DNA of 64,000 nucleotides. Origin: Arbacia lixula. Its lineage: Eukaryota > Echinodermata > Echinoidea > Arbacioida > Arbaciidae. A program made the translations under genes and the position numbers. The stretch lies in the NCBI GenBank assembly GCA_963669155.1, contig OZ022596.1, forward strand, positions 3,683,304 through 3,747,303, read 5' to 3'. Positions 47,701 to 58,020 of the stretch are shown here, piece by piece; the stretch's first letter is position 1; every line of letters starts with the position of its first letter. Under the pieces are notes generated by a model. The model made no database searches and was not told where the DNA came from. It saw only the letters and a program-made list of their open reading frames with translations.

Positions 47701-49212
47701 CATATGTATTTTGTCTGGCAGTTGAGGAGCTACTGTATCACAGGGCTTTACTTGTGCAGAACATTTGAAAAAAATGTCAATGTTTTCAGTAGTGCTAATG
47801 TAAATGATATGTTGGACTCTTCCTTTGCTGTAAATTGCAGGGAAATTATTACAGTTATTTTGCTAAGACCATGACCTTTCTATTGATATAAAAATCAATA
47901 AGTTTTGAAAAGAAGAAAGTTCGATGCAGGAAGTGCATAGAAAAGCCTGTATGGCCAAGAATTTGGCTGGATTAGGACTCTAGGAGCTCTTTGTGTTGTA
48001 ATACAAAGAGATCGCCTACAATGCGTACATGTACACGCACCCACTAAGACCATGACCTTTCTATTGATATCAAAATCAATAAGTTTTGAAAAGAAGAAAG
48101 TTCGATACAGGATGTGCATAGAAAAACCTGTATGGCCAAGAATTTGGCTTGGTTAGGACTCTAGGAGCTCTTTGTGTTGTAATACAAAGAGATCGCCTAC
48201 AATGCGTACATGTACACGCACCCACATAATCACAGTACAATAACAAGGAACTTGTGTGATTTTCTTCTGTACTGTCCTGTACAAGATGGAAAAATACCGA
48301 AACAAAATGATCAAAATTCTCCGAAATCTTCTATGTAACCCTATGCTGCAACGCGAACGAGCGGAAAGTATATTACAGTGACGATTGCGAGCAATAGTAC
48401 CGAAAACTGGTACGGTTCGCAGTACGCACATATTTCCATTTCCATTCACCTACGTGTGTTCTGTGCAAAATTGCGAACGAAACGTGTCCACGGTTGTGCA
48501 TTGATGCGAACGAAACGTACAAAGAGTTAAGTAACAATATTTTGATGTTCCCCTTCCTAGACCTACCTGGATGTGCTTTCACAGGCCTTGGAGTATGAGT
48601 ACAAGGACCATGGCATCATCGTCCAAACTCTCCTCCCATCCTACGTGGCAACCAAGATGGCCGACTTTGGGGCGACGATGCCGCGATCACGTTTCCTCAT
48701 ACCAACAGCTGACGTCTATGCACGCCACGCCATCGCCTCCATCGGGGTCTCCAATAGGACGGCCGGTTACTGGCCGCACTCTGTGCAGGTGAGTCGTAGA
48801 GGGCGGCAGACTATCCAAGTGCAAGTCAAAATGAGACTTTATTGCGGCAAACGAATGTGGAATTCGTTTTTAATGGATAATTTTACATAGATTAGTGGGG
48901 ACTTATTTTTCTAATTTAGTAACCCTTTAAACATCCTTGCTCAAACTGTGGACTAAATCTTAAACGCCTTTGTGAATTTGGGCCAAAGAGTTAACCATCT
49001 CTCCATCTCCCCATCTCCCCATTCAGTCATGGATAGCCAAGCAGATTCCAAGGGCCATATGGATGTGGGGAGCTAACGTCCTCAACAGCGCCCTCCGGAG
49101 GCAGGCTATGGTCAGGAAGCAACTCAAGGTTATGAAGTCCAACTCGAAGAACAAGCTGGTCGAGAAACACTCGTCGTCATCATCAGACCTTGCTTCCAGC
49201 CCCCAAGCATGA
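38707..49212 (+). CDS. HSDL1: Hydroxysteroid dehydrogenase-like protein 1 (short-chain dehydrogenase)
   Basis: Seven exons join in phase: 38707-38920, 41922-42044, 42511-42621, 45495-45595, 46290-46406, 48561-48788 and 49027-49212 with TGA, giving 359 residues; vertebrate HSDL1 has about 330. The N-terminus [11 protein letters not shown] and a hydrophobic segment at about 19-42 match HSDL1. The Rossmann motif TGSTDGIG is at 74-81, NNVG at 151-154 and YSACK at 218-222. The region PSYVATKM and the segment GYWPHSVQ are also HSDL1-like. The family is related to HSD17B12/HSD17B3 ketoreductases, and vertebrate HSDL1 is held to be inactive because the active-site Tyr is Phe. Here Tyr218 and Lys222 are present, but position 205, 13 residues before the Tyr where the catalytic Ser sits, is Ala; Ser204 is beside it. 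The C-terminal tail is Ser-rich and longer than in vertebrates. Exons 2 and 5 have duplicated ends (see separate entries). Confidence 0.94.
39136..40857 (+). mobile_element. Very short LTR retroelement (TRIM-like), non-coding
   Basis: The 5' LTR is 39136-39589 and the 3' LTR 39726-40857. Both start TGTAGTGACTC and end with TTCYACA, i.e. TG...CA. A primer-binding-like TTGGTGACCCCGAAACTTGG follows the 5' LTR, and a purine tract GGCAGGGGAGTAAA precedes the 3' LTR. A 4-bp ATGT flanks both ends (39132-39135 and 40858-40861). Only about 136 bp lies between the LTRs, so there is no gag or pol and the element cannot move itself. The LTRs differ in total length, but their shared part is almost identical, which points to a recent insertion. 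It lies in intron 1 of HSDL1. The superfamily (Ty3/Gypsy-like or BEL-like) is not decided. Confidence 0.85.
41090..41316. mobile_element. Fragment of the 544-type TTAA MITE in HSDL1 intron 1
   Basis: It shares GCAATATATGG, GAGAGCACCTCACACGTGATG and the end TTTCAGGGTGAACTATCCC with the copies at 544-1029 and 20820-20985. The left boundary is uncertain. Confidence 0.6.
41339..41890. mobile_element. Element family C, copy 2 (uninterrupted)
   Basis: Same element as 32742-33612 without the insertion, with a much shorter GACGCG array (41620-41660). Ends 31 bp before HSDL1 exon 2. Confidence 0.8.
42017..42184 (+). repeat. 84-bp tandem duplication of HSDL1 exon 2 end plus splice donor
   Basis: Unit 1 (42017-42100) starts inside exon 2 and runs through its GTAAGC donor into the intron. 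Unit 2 (42101-42184) repeats it with a few changes, including a second intact GTAAGC donor at 42129. The unit is 84 bp, a multiple of three, and has no stop in the coding frame. Use of the second donor would insert 28 residues after Ile112. The first donor gives the family-like sequence [13 protein letters not shown]. The intron part is also found inverted at about 42350-42384. Confidence 0.88.
42659..43775. repeat. 132-bp tandem duplication, second copy split
   Basis: AATTGTTTATTTATGGAGTC and GGGTAACATCGTCAGAACAT at 42659-42760 recur 132 bp later. The second copy is cut after GGGTAACATT and resumes at ATTGTCAGAAGATGGC, after the element at 42874-43739. HSDL1 intron 3. Confidence 0.8.
42874..43739. 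mobile_element. Terminal-inverted-repeat element G, about 865 bp
   Basis: GGCAGCTTTCTAACGCGAGA at the left and TCTCGGCTTAGAAAGCTCCG at the right are inverted repeats, extended by CCGAACGTCA and CTACTACGAG. Inside is GC-rich sequence (e.g. 43255-43300, 43550-43650). Target duplication, if any, is about 3 bp (ATT). Confidence 0.78.
43951..44234. repeat. 33-bp palindromic minisatellite
   Basis: CTAACATGCATTCAGT followed by TGAATGTATGTTAG repeats every 33 bp, about nine times. Each unit is itself an inverted repeat, so it reads open on both strands ([11 protein letters not shown] on plus, [11 protein letters not shown] on minus). These are not genes. Confidence 0.92.
44272..44806. mobile_element. 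TTAA MITE family B, copy 3
   Basis: Collinear with the other B copies; the left flank is TCAA and the right TTAA. It is inserted in the right end of the foldback element at 43906-44822, in intron 3 of HSDL1. Confidence 0.83.
44930..44997. mobile_element. Miniature relative of element O
   Basis: GGGGCCATATTTATAGCC and CATGAATATGGCCCC flank about 30 bp. It looks like element O without its minisatellite core. Confidence 0.6.
46498..46587 (+). pseudogene. Partial duplicate of HSDL1 exon 5
   Basis: These 90 bases repeat exon 5 from 46317 to its exact 3' end (46406), 181 bp downstream, and still read [14 protein letters not shown] and LVLYSACK. The copy has no GT donor after it (ATGTTC instead of GTGAGG) and no clear acceptor before it, so it is probably a non-functional exon remnant. 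A GGGA-rich tract at 46407-46490 separates the two copies. Confidence 0.85.
46723..47520. mobile_element. TTAA MITE family E, copy 1
   Basis: Left TTAACCATATCTAGCCCGGG, right CCCGGGCTATATAGGGTTAA. Inside each end is a G or C run with CAAAAACAGCCCC. About 798 bp with TTAA flanks, in HSDL1 intron 5. The right TTAA is shared with element J. Confidence 0.88.
47517..48530. mobile_element. TTAA element J, abutting E
   Basis: TTAACTCTTTGTGCGTTC at the left and GTACAAAGAGTTAA at the right. About 1 kb, with inner CGAACGAAACG motifs at the right and a 181-bp tandem duplication (47863-48224). Confidence 0.75.
47863..48224. repeat. 181-bp tandem duplication within J
   Basis: Two units, 47863-48043 and 48044-48224, nearly identical (CTAAGACCATGACCTTTC to ACATGTACACGCACCCA), so the duplication is recent. 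Confidence 0.93.
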
Positions 49213-49719
49213 TGGGAAGGTTCACTAGCGTGCCGTGTGCAAGGACCAAGGAAGATTTGTGGCGCCATGGCAGAGGCTTGTTTGCGCGAGGATTGCAATA
49301 TGAAATAGTGGAGGGACGGCTGATATTAGACTCTGGTTGTGTCAGACAAAATGTAGCTCTGTAGGATTTGTGTGTAATAAGTCAGTTCATGGTTGCAATG
49401 AGCAGATTATTGCTGGTACGAATGACCTCAGGTTGATTGCACTACTCACAGAGTAAAATGGAAATTCACTAGATGGCCGCCCACGTTTATACTCATTATC
49501 ATTCAGATATGACAACAGTAATTCTGCTCTAAGAAGGCGGTGAGAGAACATTCCACCATGTGCACCTGCTTTTATTGTTCTTACGGGCACACTGTTAAAT
49601 GTCTTTACATCCTGTACCCAACACAGCTTCATGAAGAGATCCCCGTTTGTATTCTAGTAGCATTTAATCAGTGGATTATCCGACCATGGTGTAACAATGA
49701 ACTGGCTTATACTTTTGAA

Positions 49720-50600
49720 TCTATTAACACGTGGCACATACAGTGTATAGAGTTTAAAATAGCTCTATAGGATTTGTGTGTATTACTCGTAAATCTATTC
49801 ACACGTGGCACATAGAGTTAATAGTTCTATAGGATTTGTATGTTATAGTCGTGAATCTATTCACACGTGGCACATATAGAGTTGATAGCCCTATAGGGTT
49901 GTGTGTGTTAATTTTTAATCTATTCACACGTGTTACATATAGAGTTAAAAGCTCCAGAGGATTGTGTGTAATACTTGTGAATCTATTCACACGTGGCACA
50001 TCAAAAATAGCTCTATAAGATCTCTGTTGTGAATCTATTCACACGTGGCACCTATAGAGTTGATAGCCCTATAAGATTTGTGTTTAATACTTTAGAATCT
50101 ATTCACATGTGACACATATAGAATTAATAGCTTTATAGGATTTGTGTGTAATACTTATGGATTAGTTCACACGTGGCTTATTTAAAGTTAATAGCTGTAT
50201 AGGATATGTGAGTAATACTTGTGAAACTATTCACACATTGCACATAAAAATAGCTCTGTAGGAAGTGTATGTTATAGTCGTGAATCAATTCGCACATGGC
50301 ACATAAATAACTTTATAGGATTGTGTGTTATACTCATGAATCTATTCACACGTGGTACATAAAAAGTAGCTCCATAAGATTTGTATGTTATAGTCATGAA
50401 TCTATCCACACGTGGCACATATAGAGTAAATAGCTCTATAGGATTTGTGTTTTAATACTTTAGAATCTATTCACACGTGGTACATCAAAAATAGCCCCAT
50501 AGGATTTGTGTGTAATAGTCATGAATCTATTCACACGTGGCACAGAGTCGATAGTTCTATAGGATTTGTGATTAATACTATTGAATTAATTCACACAATA
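49720..50600. repeat. About 63-bp satellite downstream of HSDL1
   Basis: GAATCTATTCACACGTGGCA, ATAGAGTTAATAGCTCTA and TAGGATTTGTGTGTAATACT recur about every 62-64 bp, roughly 13 times, with one shorter unit. It starts about 500 bp after the HSDL1 stop and may lie in its 3' UTR. Confidence 0.9.
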
Positions 50601-51686
50601 GAGTTAATAGACTTACACAGTAAATCTGTAAAAACAGTAGAGTATTTCTGTGTAGTATGTGAAGTCGCATAGCGCAGTTAACTCATTATTATTAGGAGGG
50701 AAGTTCTGAAGAGAGCATTTTCTGCCATGTTTTGTGGTTCTTACAAAATTATTTTATTTGAGCTGCGAAAGGGCTACCCTGTCTTTAAACCAAGTGGGAC
50801 CAAGTATCACAAATACATGGTTTAGTGATTTAACTTTTGATATCAATTTCTAAAACTAGTAAAATATGCATCACTTGAAAGAGCTTACATTTCTGCAAAA
50901 TATGAATCAATCTTGTAATTTAGTGATACATGTATATATTACCTTCGTATTTATTTTTGCAAGCAAAATAAGGGCCAGGTGATCGCTGAATCTTCAAATC
51001 AGCAAGGCGTTGAAAAGGATAAAATCCCTCTATTGCTCCTCATATTGGCATGATTATCTCACACTTGAATTTTATGTTTTGTTCTTTTATAATGGAATAT
51101 ACATTCGATTTTTCTAACTAAATAAATTTAATTCTAAATATAATAGTGTTGCCAATTTAAAAGTCAAATACAGTAGTGATAAGTTTTGCTCTGAAGAGGC
51201 CCTCATCCCCAAATTAGTTACGCTTGCAGAAACTCCAAGTAACAGTCAAGGGTACATGTACATTGGTGGAAGAGAGACAGTCATGTCCTACTGTATTACT
51301 CCATAGTGCTGTTAATGGAAAATACTGAATTTTAGACTGAAATACTAGAAAGCTTAGGAAGTCGACAGATGTGTGATAGTGTGAGACAAACTGTACACTT
51401 TTATAATTTGACCAATATTGTAATAAAGACAGTCTATTATTACAAAAATACCTGATAGAGTAGGATAGACTGCAGACAATTGGAGTATATCCTTATTTGT
51501 GCTTAAGATATCTTAATTACAATAACATATTTTTCTTTAAAAGTATTTAAAGTGAGCCAAATTCTTTCTTGAAGTGTGCTTTTTATATTTTGTGAATAAG
51601 TTGCTGAATGCATTTTATATGAAGCCAACAGGGTTAGAGTGTAGAGGGGCCTGTAAGGTTCATGCTTCCTATGGAATACATCATCA

Positions 51687-52144
51687 ATAACCCCGTTCAT
51701 ACACACCGCCTATCCGCAGAAAAGGTGCAATATTTGCGGCAATTTTGCTGATGCATTACTGACAGCTGGGTATTTGAATGGGAATCACTCGAATAATGAG
51801 GTATTTGCTCCCTCCTTTTTTGCGCTTATTTTGCGGATCAACAACTAGTAATACCGCAATATTGCGGTCAGCGAATCTTATAAACTGTGTCCACAAAATA
51901 GCCGTAAATGTTGCGCCTTGTGCATGGCACTCTGGCATGTGGGTCGCTAATTCCGCCGCTCGTATGGCTGAGCGGAACATGTCACCATCAGTTTGGAGAA
52001 AGTCCAGCTTTCCAAAATACCGCAATTTTACGACTTTTTGGGTGTATATGAACGGTGCTTTTGACAGCTCGCTGGAAACTTGCTTACCGACGTGCATCGG
52101 TAATAATAGCGGTATGATCACGATTAGGGTATATGAACGGGGCT
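51687..52144. mobile_element. Element family F, full copy 2
   Basis: It starts AACCCCGTTCATACACACCG and ends GGTATATGAACGGGG. It is collinear with 18618-19077 over about 455 bp, and the two have different flanks, so both are independent insertions. Confidence 0.78.
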
Positions 52145-52669
52145 CTAGACTTATTACTAAGTGACCAACTAATAAAATCCTTACTTTTGATTGGATAAGC
52201 AGTAATTACATGTACTAGCTTATTTATTTTGCAACAACTTTTCACTGATGTGCCAAGACAGACACGCCATTTAATACAATGTTACATTTTATGATACAAT
52301 ACAAATTGAACATTGAAGAAATATGGCTGTACAGTTTTCACAACTAAATATTATTTTTGAAATTACCTTAATGTTAATAGAATATTGATTATTGTTTATT
52401 TTTTGTAAAATTACTACTAGAGTTTTGATCATTGCTCTTCCGTTTTATTATCCTTTTTTCTCTCCTGCATTGAAACATTGAATTTTGATGAAATTTGTCA
52501 TTTCTTACATTGTATTATTTAAATTCTAAACTGATCCTGGATATTAGTGTGGTTTTTAGTCACAGTATGCGATTTAAATACAAGCTAGCCCATTTGCAAA
52601 GCTTATGAGAGGAATAAGCTGTTAGGATAGAGAGTTGTGGCACTCCATAATCCCGTATGTCTTGGGATA

Positions 52670-53175
52670 TGGCGTTTATGAGCGTTTATGCTCAAATTGT
52701 GAAGGCAATATCAGTGTTTTAAAATGCCTATAGTAAATGCTCATCCAAAACGCCGTTTACTGGGGTACTGTTTATGCTCAACTTTTTTGAGCTCAAGAAA
52801 AGGCTGATTTCGCAAATATGTACTGTGCAAGCGCTAGTTCGTTGACCCAGGAAGGCAGGTCAATTTGGGACATGTACTTTTTGGAAGTTTTGAATCGAGT
52901 ACTGTATTCATGAGAGTCCGTTAGCCATAGGTGCGCACATTTTCAGCTAGACCAGAAAGGTGTTCAGATGACGTCATTAAACGCGTATACATCACTTCTG
53001 CGTTTATGCTTCCCCGTTAAATGTGATTATTTAGAATCGATGATCGTAAACGCACATTTTTGTGGGTTTTGAAACAACGTTTATATCAAAATGAGCACGA
53101 ATGCGACAGCGTTTTGAACGAGACGCATATCAAAATGCTGATTTGGGCCCCCAAAAGTTGAGCATAAAAGCGCTG
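52670..53175. mobile_element. Possible terminal-inverted-repeat element
   Basis: GCGTTTATGCTCAAATTGTG at the left and CAAAAGTTGAGCATAAAAGC at the right are imperfectly inverted, with further matches inward (CAGTGTTTTAAAATGCC and CATATCAAAATGCTGATT). The ends are not sharp. Confidence 0.45.
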
Positions 53176-53279
53176 TAAGGTAGATACATTTACTGAAGTC
53201 ACAACTCTGAATCTCAGGTTTAACTAAATTCAGCACATCGTTTTCAGCTTACTGTGAAGACAGTGTCAGGAAGTATGAT

Positions 53280-54490
53280 TACTCCATTACTTTCTGGCTT
53301 TGTGAACCCTAGGTCCAGTTCGGATGTCCAAATTTGCCATGGGAATGCAGTAATCAAACGGTTGAGGTTTAACTAGAGGTATTTGAAGTTTAATCATAGC
53401 CTGTCATCACTTGTCTGAGCAGCAGATTGTATGGGAGTCGTGCTGTTTAGTGTCAGAGTGAAAAAGAGCCAGCCCGCATTGTTCAGGCTCATTACAGAAC
53501 GGGTTTAAAAGAAAACTAGAGACACTGAAAGTCCAAAGGAGTCAAGTGTGGTATCTTGCCTATTTATTCTCATCTTTATCAGGGTCTCCATCTAGTTGTC
53601 ATGCCAACCTTGATCATTTACTGGTAAGTTTTTGCAAGATTTGAGTCCAGCTCTCATGCTAAATGCTTTCATTGTCAAAATATGTTTTGTACAGAGATCA
53701 AGTTATGTGTTGCAATTTGTTAACCCATTTCTCACTGTTAGACAGCCTGGCTCAGGAACACTGGTCCAGTTAGGATGTCAAAATTTGCCATGGAACTGCA
53801 GTAACAAAAGGGTTGTAGGTGAACTGCATTCTACGAGGAATGGGTTGTATACTTATAGCCTGTTGTCTATCGTCTGTGTAGCAGATTACTGTGGAGTCGA
53901 GGTGCTCAGTATCTGAGCCAGTTAGGATGTCAAAATTAGCCATGGAACTGCGGAAAACCAAAAGGGAAATGGCTTAAAGGGAATATACTGTACTTGGAAG
54001 ACAAAAAGCCTTCAAAAAGGTGATCGTAAGCAATCTTCTTGCTAATGGTCTTAAATTCATGTACTGTCCAGTTAAGAAAATTGCTAAGATTATCCACATT
54101 TGAATAATCGGTGGTTAAATCACAAATCCTTGTTTTGTTCGGCCCGAACATTTTTATGATTATTTATGATTTAGTCACTAATTCCTCCAAATGTGGATCA
54201 TTGGACGGCAAATAACTTTCGGCAAGTTTATAAAATGGACAATACATGAATTTAAGACCATTGGGAAAAAGATTGCTCACGATTAACTTTTGAAGGCTTT
54301 TTGTCTTCCCAGTACAGTATATTCCCTTTAATTGCACCCTATAAGGAATTTGACGTGTATTCATTGCCTGTCATGTATTGTTCTAGTACAGCGGATTATG
54401 CAGGAGTCGTGCCGCTCAGGATCTGAGTGGAGAAAAGCCAGCAAACAAATATGCAGGCTCACTAAAGAACGGGTTTATAGATTAGAAATT
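53280..54490. repeat. Degenerate tandem triplication
   Basis: CCAGTTAGGATGTCAAAATT with GCCATGGAACTGC occurs near 53316, 53765 and 53920. A second block (CCTGTC...AGCAGATT...GGAGTCGTG...AACGGGTTTA) follows in the first and third units. The third unit holds a family A MITE. A related copy is at about 9310-9390. Confidence 0.65.
53974..54331. mobile_element. TTAA MITE family A, full copy
   Basis: TTAAAGGGAATATACTGTAC to CAGTATATTCCCTTTAA with both flanks intact. Inserted in the third unit of a degenerate tandem repeat (53280-54490). Confidence 0.85.
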
Positions 54491-54639
54491 AGAAAGTAGT
54501 TTTAATTAGAACATTTTGATGTGCTAACATTTCATATTGAATGTAGGCTTCAGTTCCTACAAAAAAGAGGTTGTGGTGGTTGTAAAGAGTATTACCATAA
54601 CCACGGCAGAACCTTAAATCTGACCTACTTTGACTATAA

Positions 54640-54890
54640 AAGGAAGCAACAAACTAACAAGTTTTTTCTTGTAGGTGAAACAAATGTGTCCGCCACTTGC
54701 ATTGGCATCAGTGCAACACCACATGTTAGATTTAATTCATGTATCTTGCAACAAGATGTATATTTCTTCGCCAGATTTGGTCTGTATGCACCGAGTGCTG
54801 GGTACAATCTGCAAGTACCAATAACTCAAATTTGAATGATATTGTCAATTGCTTCCTTTTCTCAAATGAGGGAAGCATTACCAGTAACCC
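54640..54890. repeat. Dispersed repeat M, copy 1
   Basis: Contains AAAAGGAAGCAACAAACTAA, CACTTGCATTGGCATCAGTG and CTTGCAACAAGATG, and ends near CAATTGCTTCCTTTTCTC. The reverse complement of 60985-61245. Confidence 0.6.
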
Positions 54891-54976
54891 AGTATCACTG
54901 AGCCCAGATTTGTTTTCATTTTCTACAATTTGAATTTTTTAATTTCAATGATCTTATATGATTCTTTCCTGGTATG

Positions 54977-55190
54977 TTAAAGGAATGTACTGTACGGGGA
55001 AGACAAAAAGCCTTCAAAAGGTGACCATAAGCAATCTTCTTGCCAATGGTCTTAAATTCATGCACAGTGTATTGTCCATGTAAGAAACTTGCTGGAAGTT
55101 ATTTACCCTCAAATTATCCACATTTGGAGTAATTAGTGATTTAATCACTAATGACAGTTGTGAATCATTTGAGGGCAAATAACTTTTATT
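54977..55190. mobile_element. TTAA MITE family A, left part
   Basis: Starts TTAAAGGAATGTACTGTACG and matches the family up to GAGGGCAAATAACTTTTA, where similarity stops. The rest of the right arm is missing. Confidence 0.75.
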
Positions 55191-55921
55191 TTTTTGTACC
55201 ATGAAAATCTCAGTGAAAACTAGTTAGATTTTCATTTACTCTACGTGAGTTATAGTACCTCTGACCTTAAAATTTCACAGTTGGTATCCCAAAGATACAT
55301 GACAAATATGTGCAAACTTTCATGAAGTTTGCAGATGTTTGTAAAAGGGACGGGCCATCTTTAAAGAAGGATGGGACCAACGGTATCAGTGTAGTAGCTC
55401 TCCAGTAATCTTTCCCACCACTTCACCTTACTGTCAAACCGGTAATTTTAGCGAGACATTAATTTCAACGCTTTTCGCGCAACACAGAACAATCGCAAAT
55501 CGCAAATCAACAAATTCAAAACCATCCTGCTCTCTTTAGCAGGCTAGACGCGCAAGTCTGTCAGGGATTCCGGAGTATTATACTAGTACCGGCATTCACC
55601 TAGTGCACATGTTGCATGCTGTGACACGTCGCACAGCCATCAGCTTTTTTGTAGCATTTAATATTCACTATGCTTTGTTGAGGATTTTCATGCATAGGTT
55701 GGATTGTTTTGTAGTGATAGGAACTACTACATGTAGTGCATCCTGTGCGCAAAAATAAGCTCCCGGAAATATGTAGTCGGTCTGCTGTGCCGCGAAAATG
55801 AATTTGCTCCAAAATGATTTTGCTCGAAAATGAATTTGCAAGAAAATTACCGGTTTTGCAGTATTTCAACTTGCATGTTTTAATGATGTGTGCATCCAGA
55901 ATCTAACTATTAAGAGGATCT

Positions 55922-56077
55922 GGGCATCGTTGCATAAAACTTACCATTAATGGTAACTCTGGCATCAATGGTAACTTCCATGGTAACATGAATAGACAGC
56001 CAATCAAATTTAAGGTTTCCAGAGAAGATGCCATTGATAGCAAACTTACCATCAATAGTTTTACACAACAGGGCCCC
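55922..56077. mobile_element. Small foldback MITE K
   Basis: GGGCATCGTTGCATAAAACT at the left and AGTTTTACACAACAGGGCCC at the right, with CTTACCATTAATGGTAAC and inner complements. About 155 bp. Confidence 0.7.
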
Positions 56078-56288
56078 GATGATGTATATTCATGGTGAAT
56101 AAAGAACAATTTATAGAGTAATTCTTGTTAATGAAATGGTCATTGTTCCTTCAAGTGGTACGTCTGAAAACAGAAAAGTGTCCGGGGATGTAACCAGGGG
56201 TGAGATTCTGAGAGAAACTTAAAGGTCCTATGACATGAAAATGTATGTTGACTTAATTTGATGGTGACGGCCAGGCTGTGTACACTCC

Positions 56289-56501
56289 AGCTCAAAGGAA
56301 TTGGCAGAGGGAAAGGGGAGAAAGGGAAGGAGCCACAGTTTTAAACCGAGGTATATTTTGTCCAGTTCAGCATGAAACATGATGTTATTTAGGCTAAAGC
56401 ATCGTGTTTCATGCTGGACTGGACAAAATATACCGCGGTTTAAAACTGTGGCTCCTTCCCTTTCTCCCCTTTCCCTTTCCCTATGCCAATTCCTTTGAGC
56501 T
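56289..56501. mobile_element. Palindromic MITE T, copy 3
   Basis: Full-length foldback: AGCTCAAAGGAATTGGCA ... TGCCAATTCCTTTGAGCT. Both arms are intact, the cleanest of the three copies. Confidence 0.88.
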
Positions 56502-57833
56502 GTAGTGTACAGTACATGTAGGAGAGTATGTAAACTGTGAATGAAATGGAAAGTATGTGTGCGTGATTCAGTGAATGAGGTGGTTTAACTCAATTTAACC
56601 CAAGGTCCTATGACATTAAAATGTATGTTGACTTATTTTGATGCAACTTAATATATATATATATAACAAAATCACTAACCTTTCAATGGAATTATGTGCC
56701 CTATAATAATTTATCTTATTTTTTTCTGAGCACTGAAAAGCCCTGCCTCCAGAATATCCTCAAACTCAAGATTCTTCTTGTGACATAATCAAAGGTACAA
56801 ATTAGCAAGACAAGAGACAGAATTTATGCACAAACTAGACATTGCAATGACTACATGCAAGTGCTTATAATAGAAAATGCAAATCTATTTTTTCCTTAGC
56901 ACAGCTCGCACATTTCTGACATAAGGAAACAATTATTCCCACATGAGAGGTTGTTTCATGGCATTGTGTGAAGACATGCGATGCTCTTGTGGGCAGGTGG
57001 AGGTAGTCATTGCAAAGTGATGGAAGAAGGAAAAAAAAAAAGACAAAAAGAAAGAAAAATACAGAAGGAAAGGTTAAAAAGTAAAAAGAAAGGGAAGAGA
57101 TAAAGAGAAACAGAAAAAAGGACTATGAAGAATGAAAAAGGAAAGAAGAGGGGAAAAAGAAAGTCTAAAAAAGGAAACCTGACATTTCAATGTGATAATG
57201 AATATTTCAATATAAGTCATGTGTCTCATACATTGTACATTTTAGTTATAGACTAGTTTGCTTTGCCCCGATGCCACCAGCAGCACTGCTTTACATCGGG
57301 ATTGGTAATTTTTGTGTCTTTTTCTCCCAAACGCAACCCCCCTTAAAAAAAGCTGGTGATGGCACTGATGTAGTACATTATTCATATACCTTCATGTTGA
57401 TACATTGTATATATCTGCCTCTCAAACAACAGAAAAATCAGTACACTGTATGTGTATGTATGATATCATATATTATTTAATTACCACACATTAATTCATA
57501 TATCACTTCTCATTCTCATTCAATGAGATACAAGGTTACCATCTATGTGCCTAGTACATACGTGTACACAAGGTATGAGAGCTTCTATTTGATACCTGTA
57601 CTTCAGAGCTGTGACCTATAGATCTGTACTTTGATAATGAGTTTGAACAGATACATCTATTCACGATCAAATATTTGTTCTGAAATTTCAAATACAGATC
57701 TATACATTCATTTGTTTGCTGCTCGACTGATCTGACTGCATTTAAAGCTTGCTACATTTTGACACATAATGTGAGCATGTTGACCGATAGACTATTTTCA
57801 TTATGTATGCAAATTTTAAGCATGGCTTTTCAA

Positions 57834-58020
57834 TACTGTATACACCATGTATTTTGCGAGTCTAATTTTTCATGAATCAGGACTTCTCAACAATTTCATG
57901 AGGGGTAAAATTTGCGATCGTGCTCGTGCACGTCGTATTTATATATTCGTGAATAGCACCCGACTTGCGAAATTCGCAAAAATACCCCCCCCCCCCGCGA
58001 AATATATGGCGTATGCAGTA
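57834..58020. mobile_element. Foldback MITE H, copy 2
   Basis: TACTGTATACACCATGTATT ... AATATATGGCGTATGCAGTA, with CGTGCTCGTGCACGTCG inside. Opposite orientation to the copy at 30681 by inner sequence. Confidence 0.78.

Noticed and set aside
49720-50600. CRISPR-like regular array
   Set aside because: The whole unit is repeated, with no unique spacers, in an animal genome.
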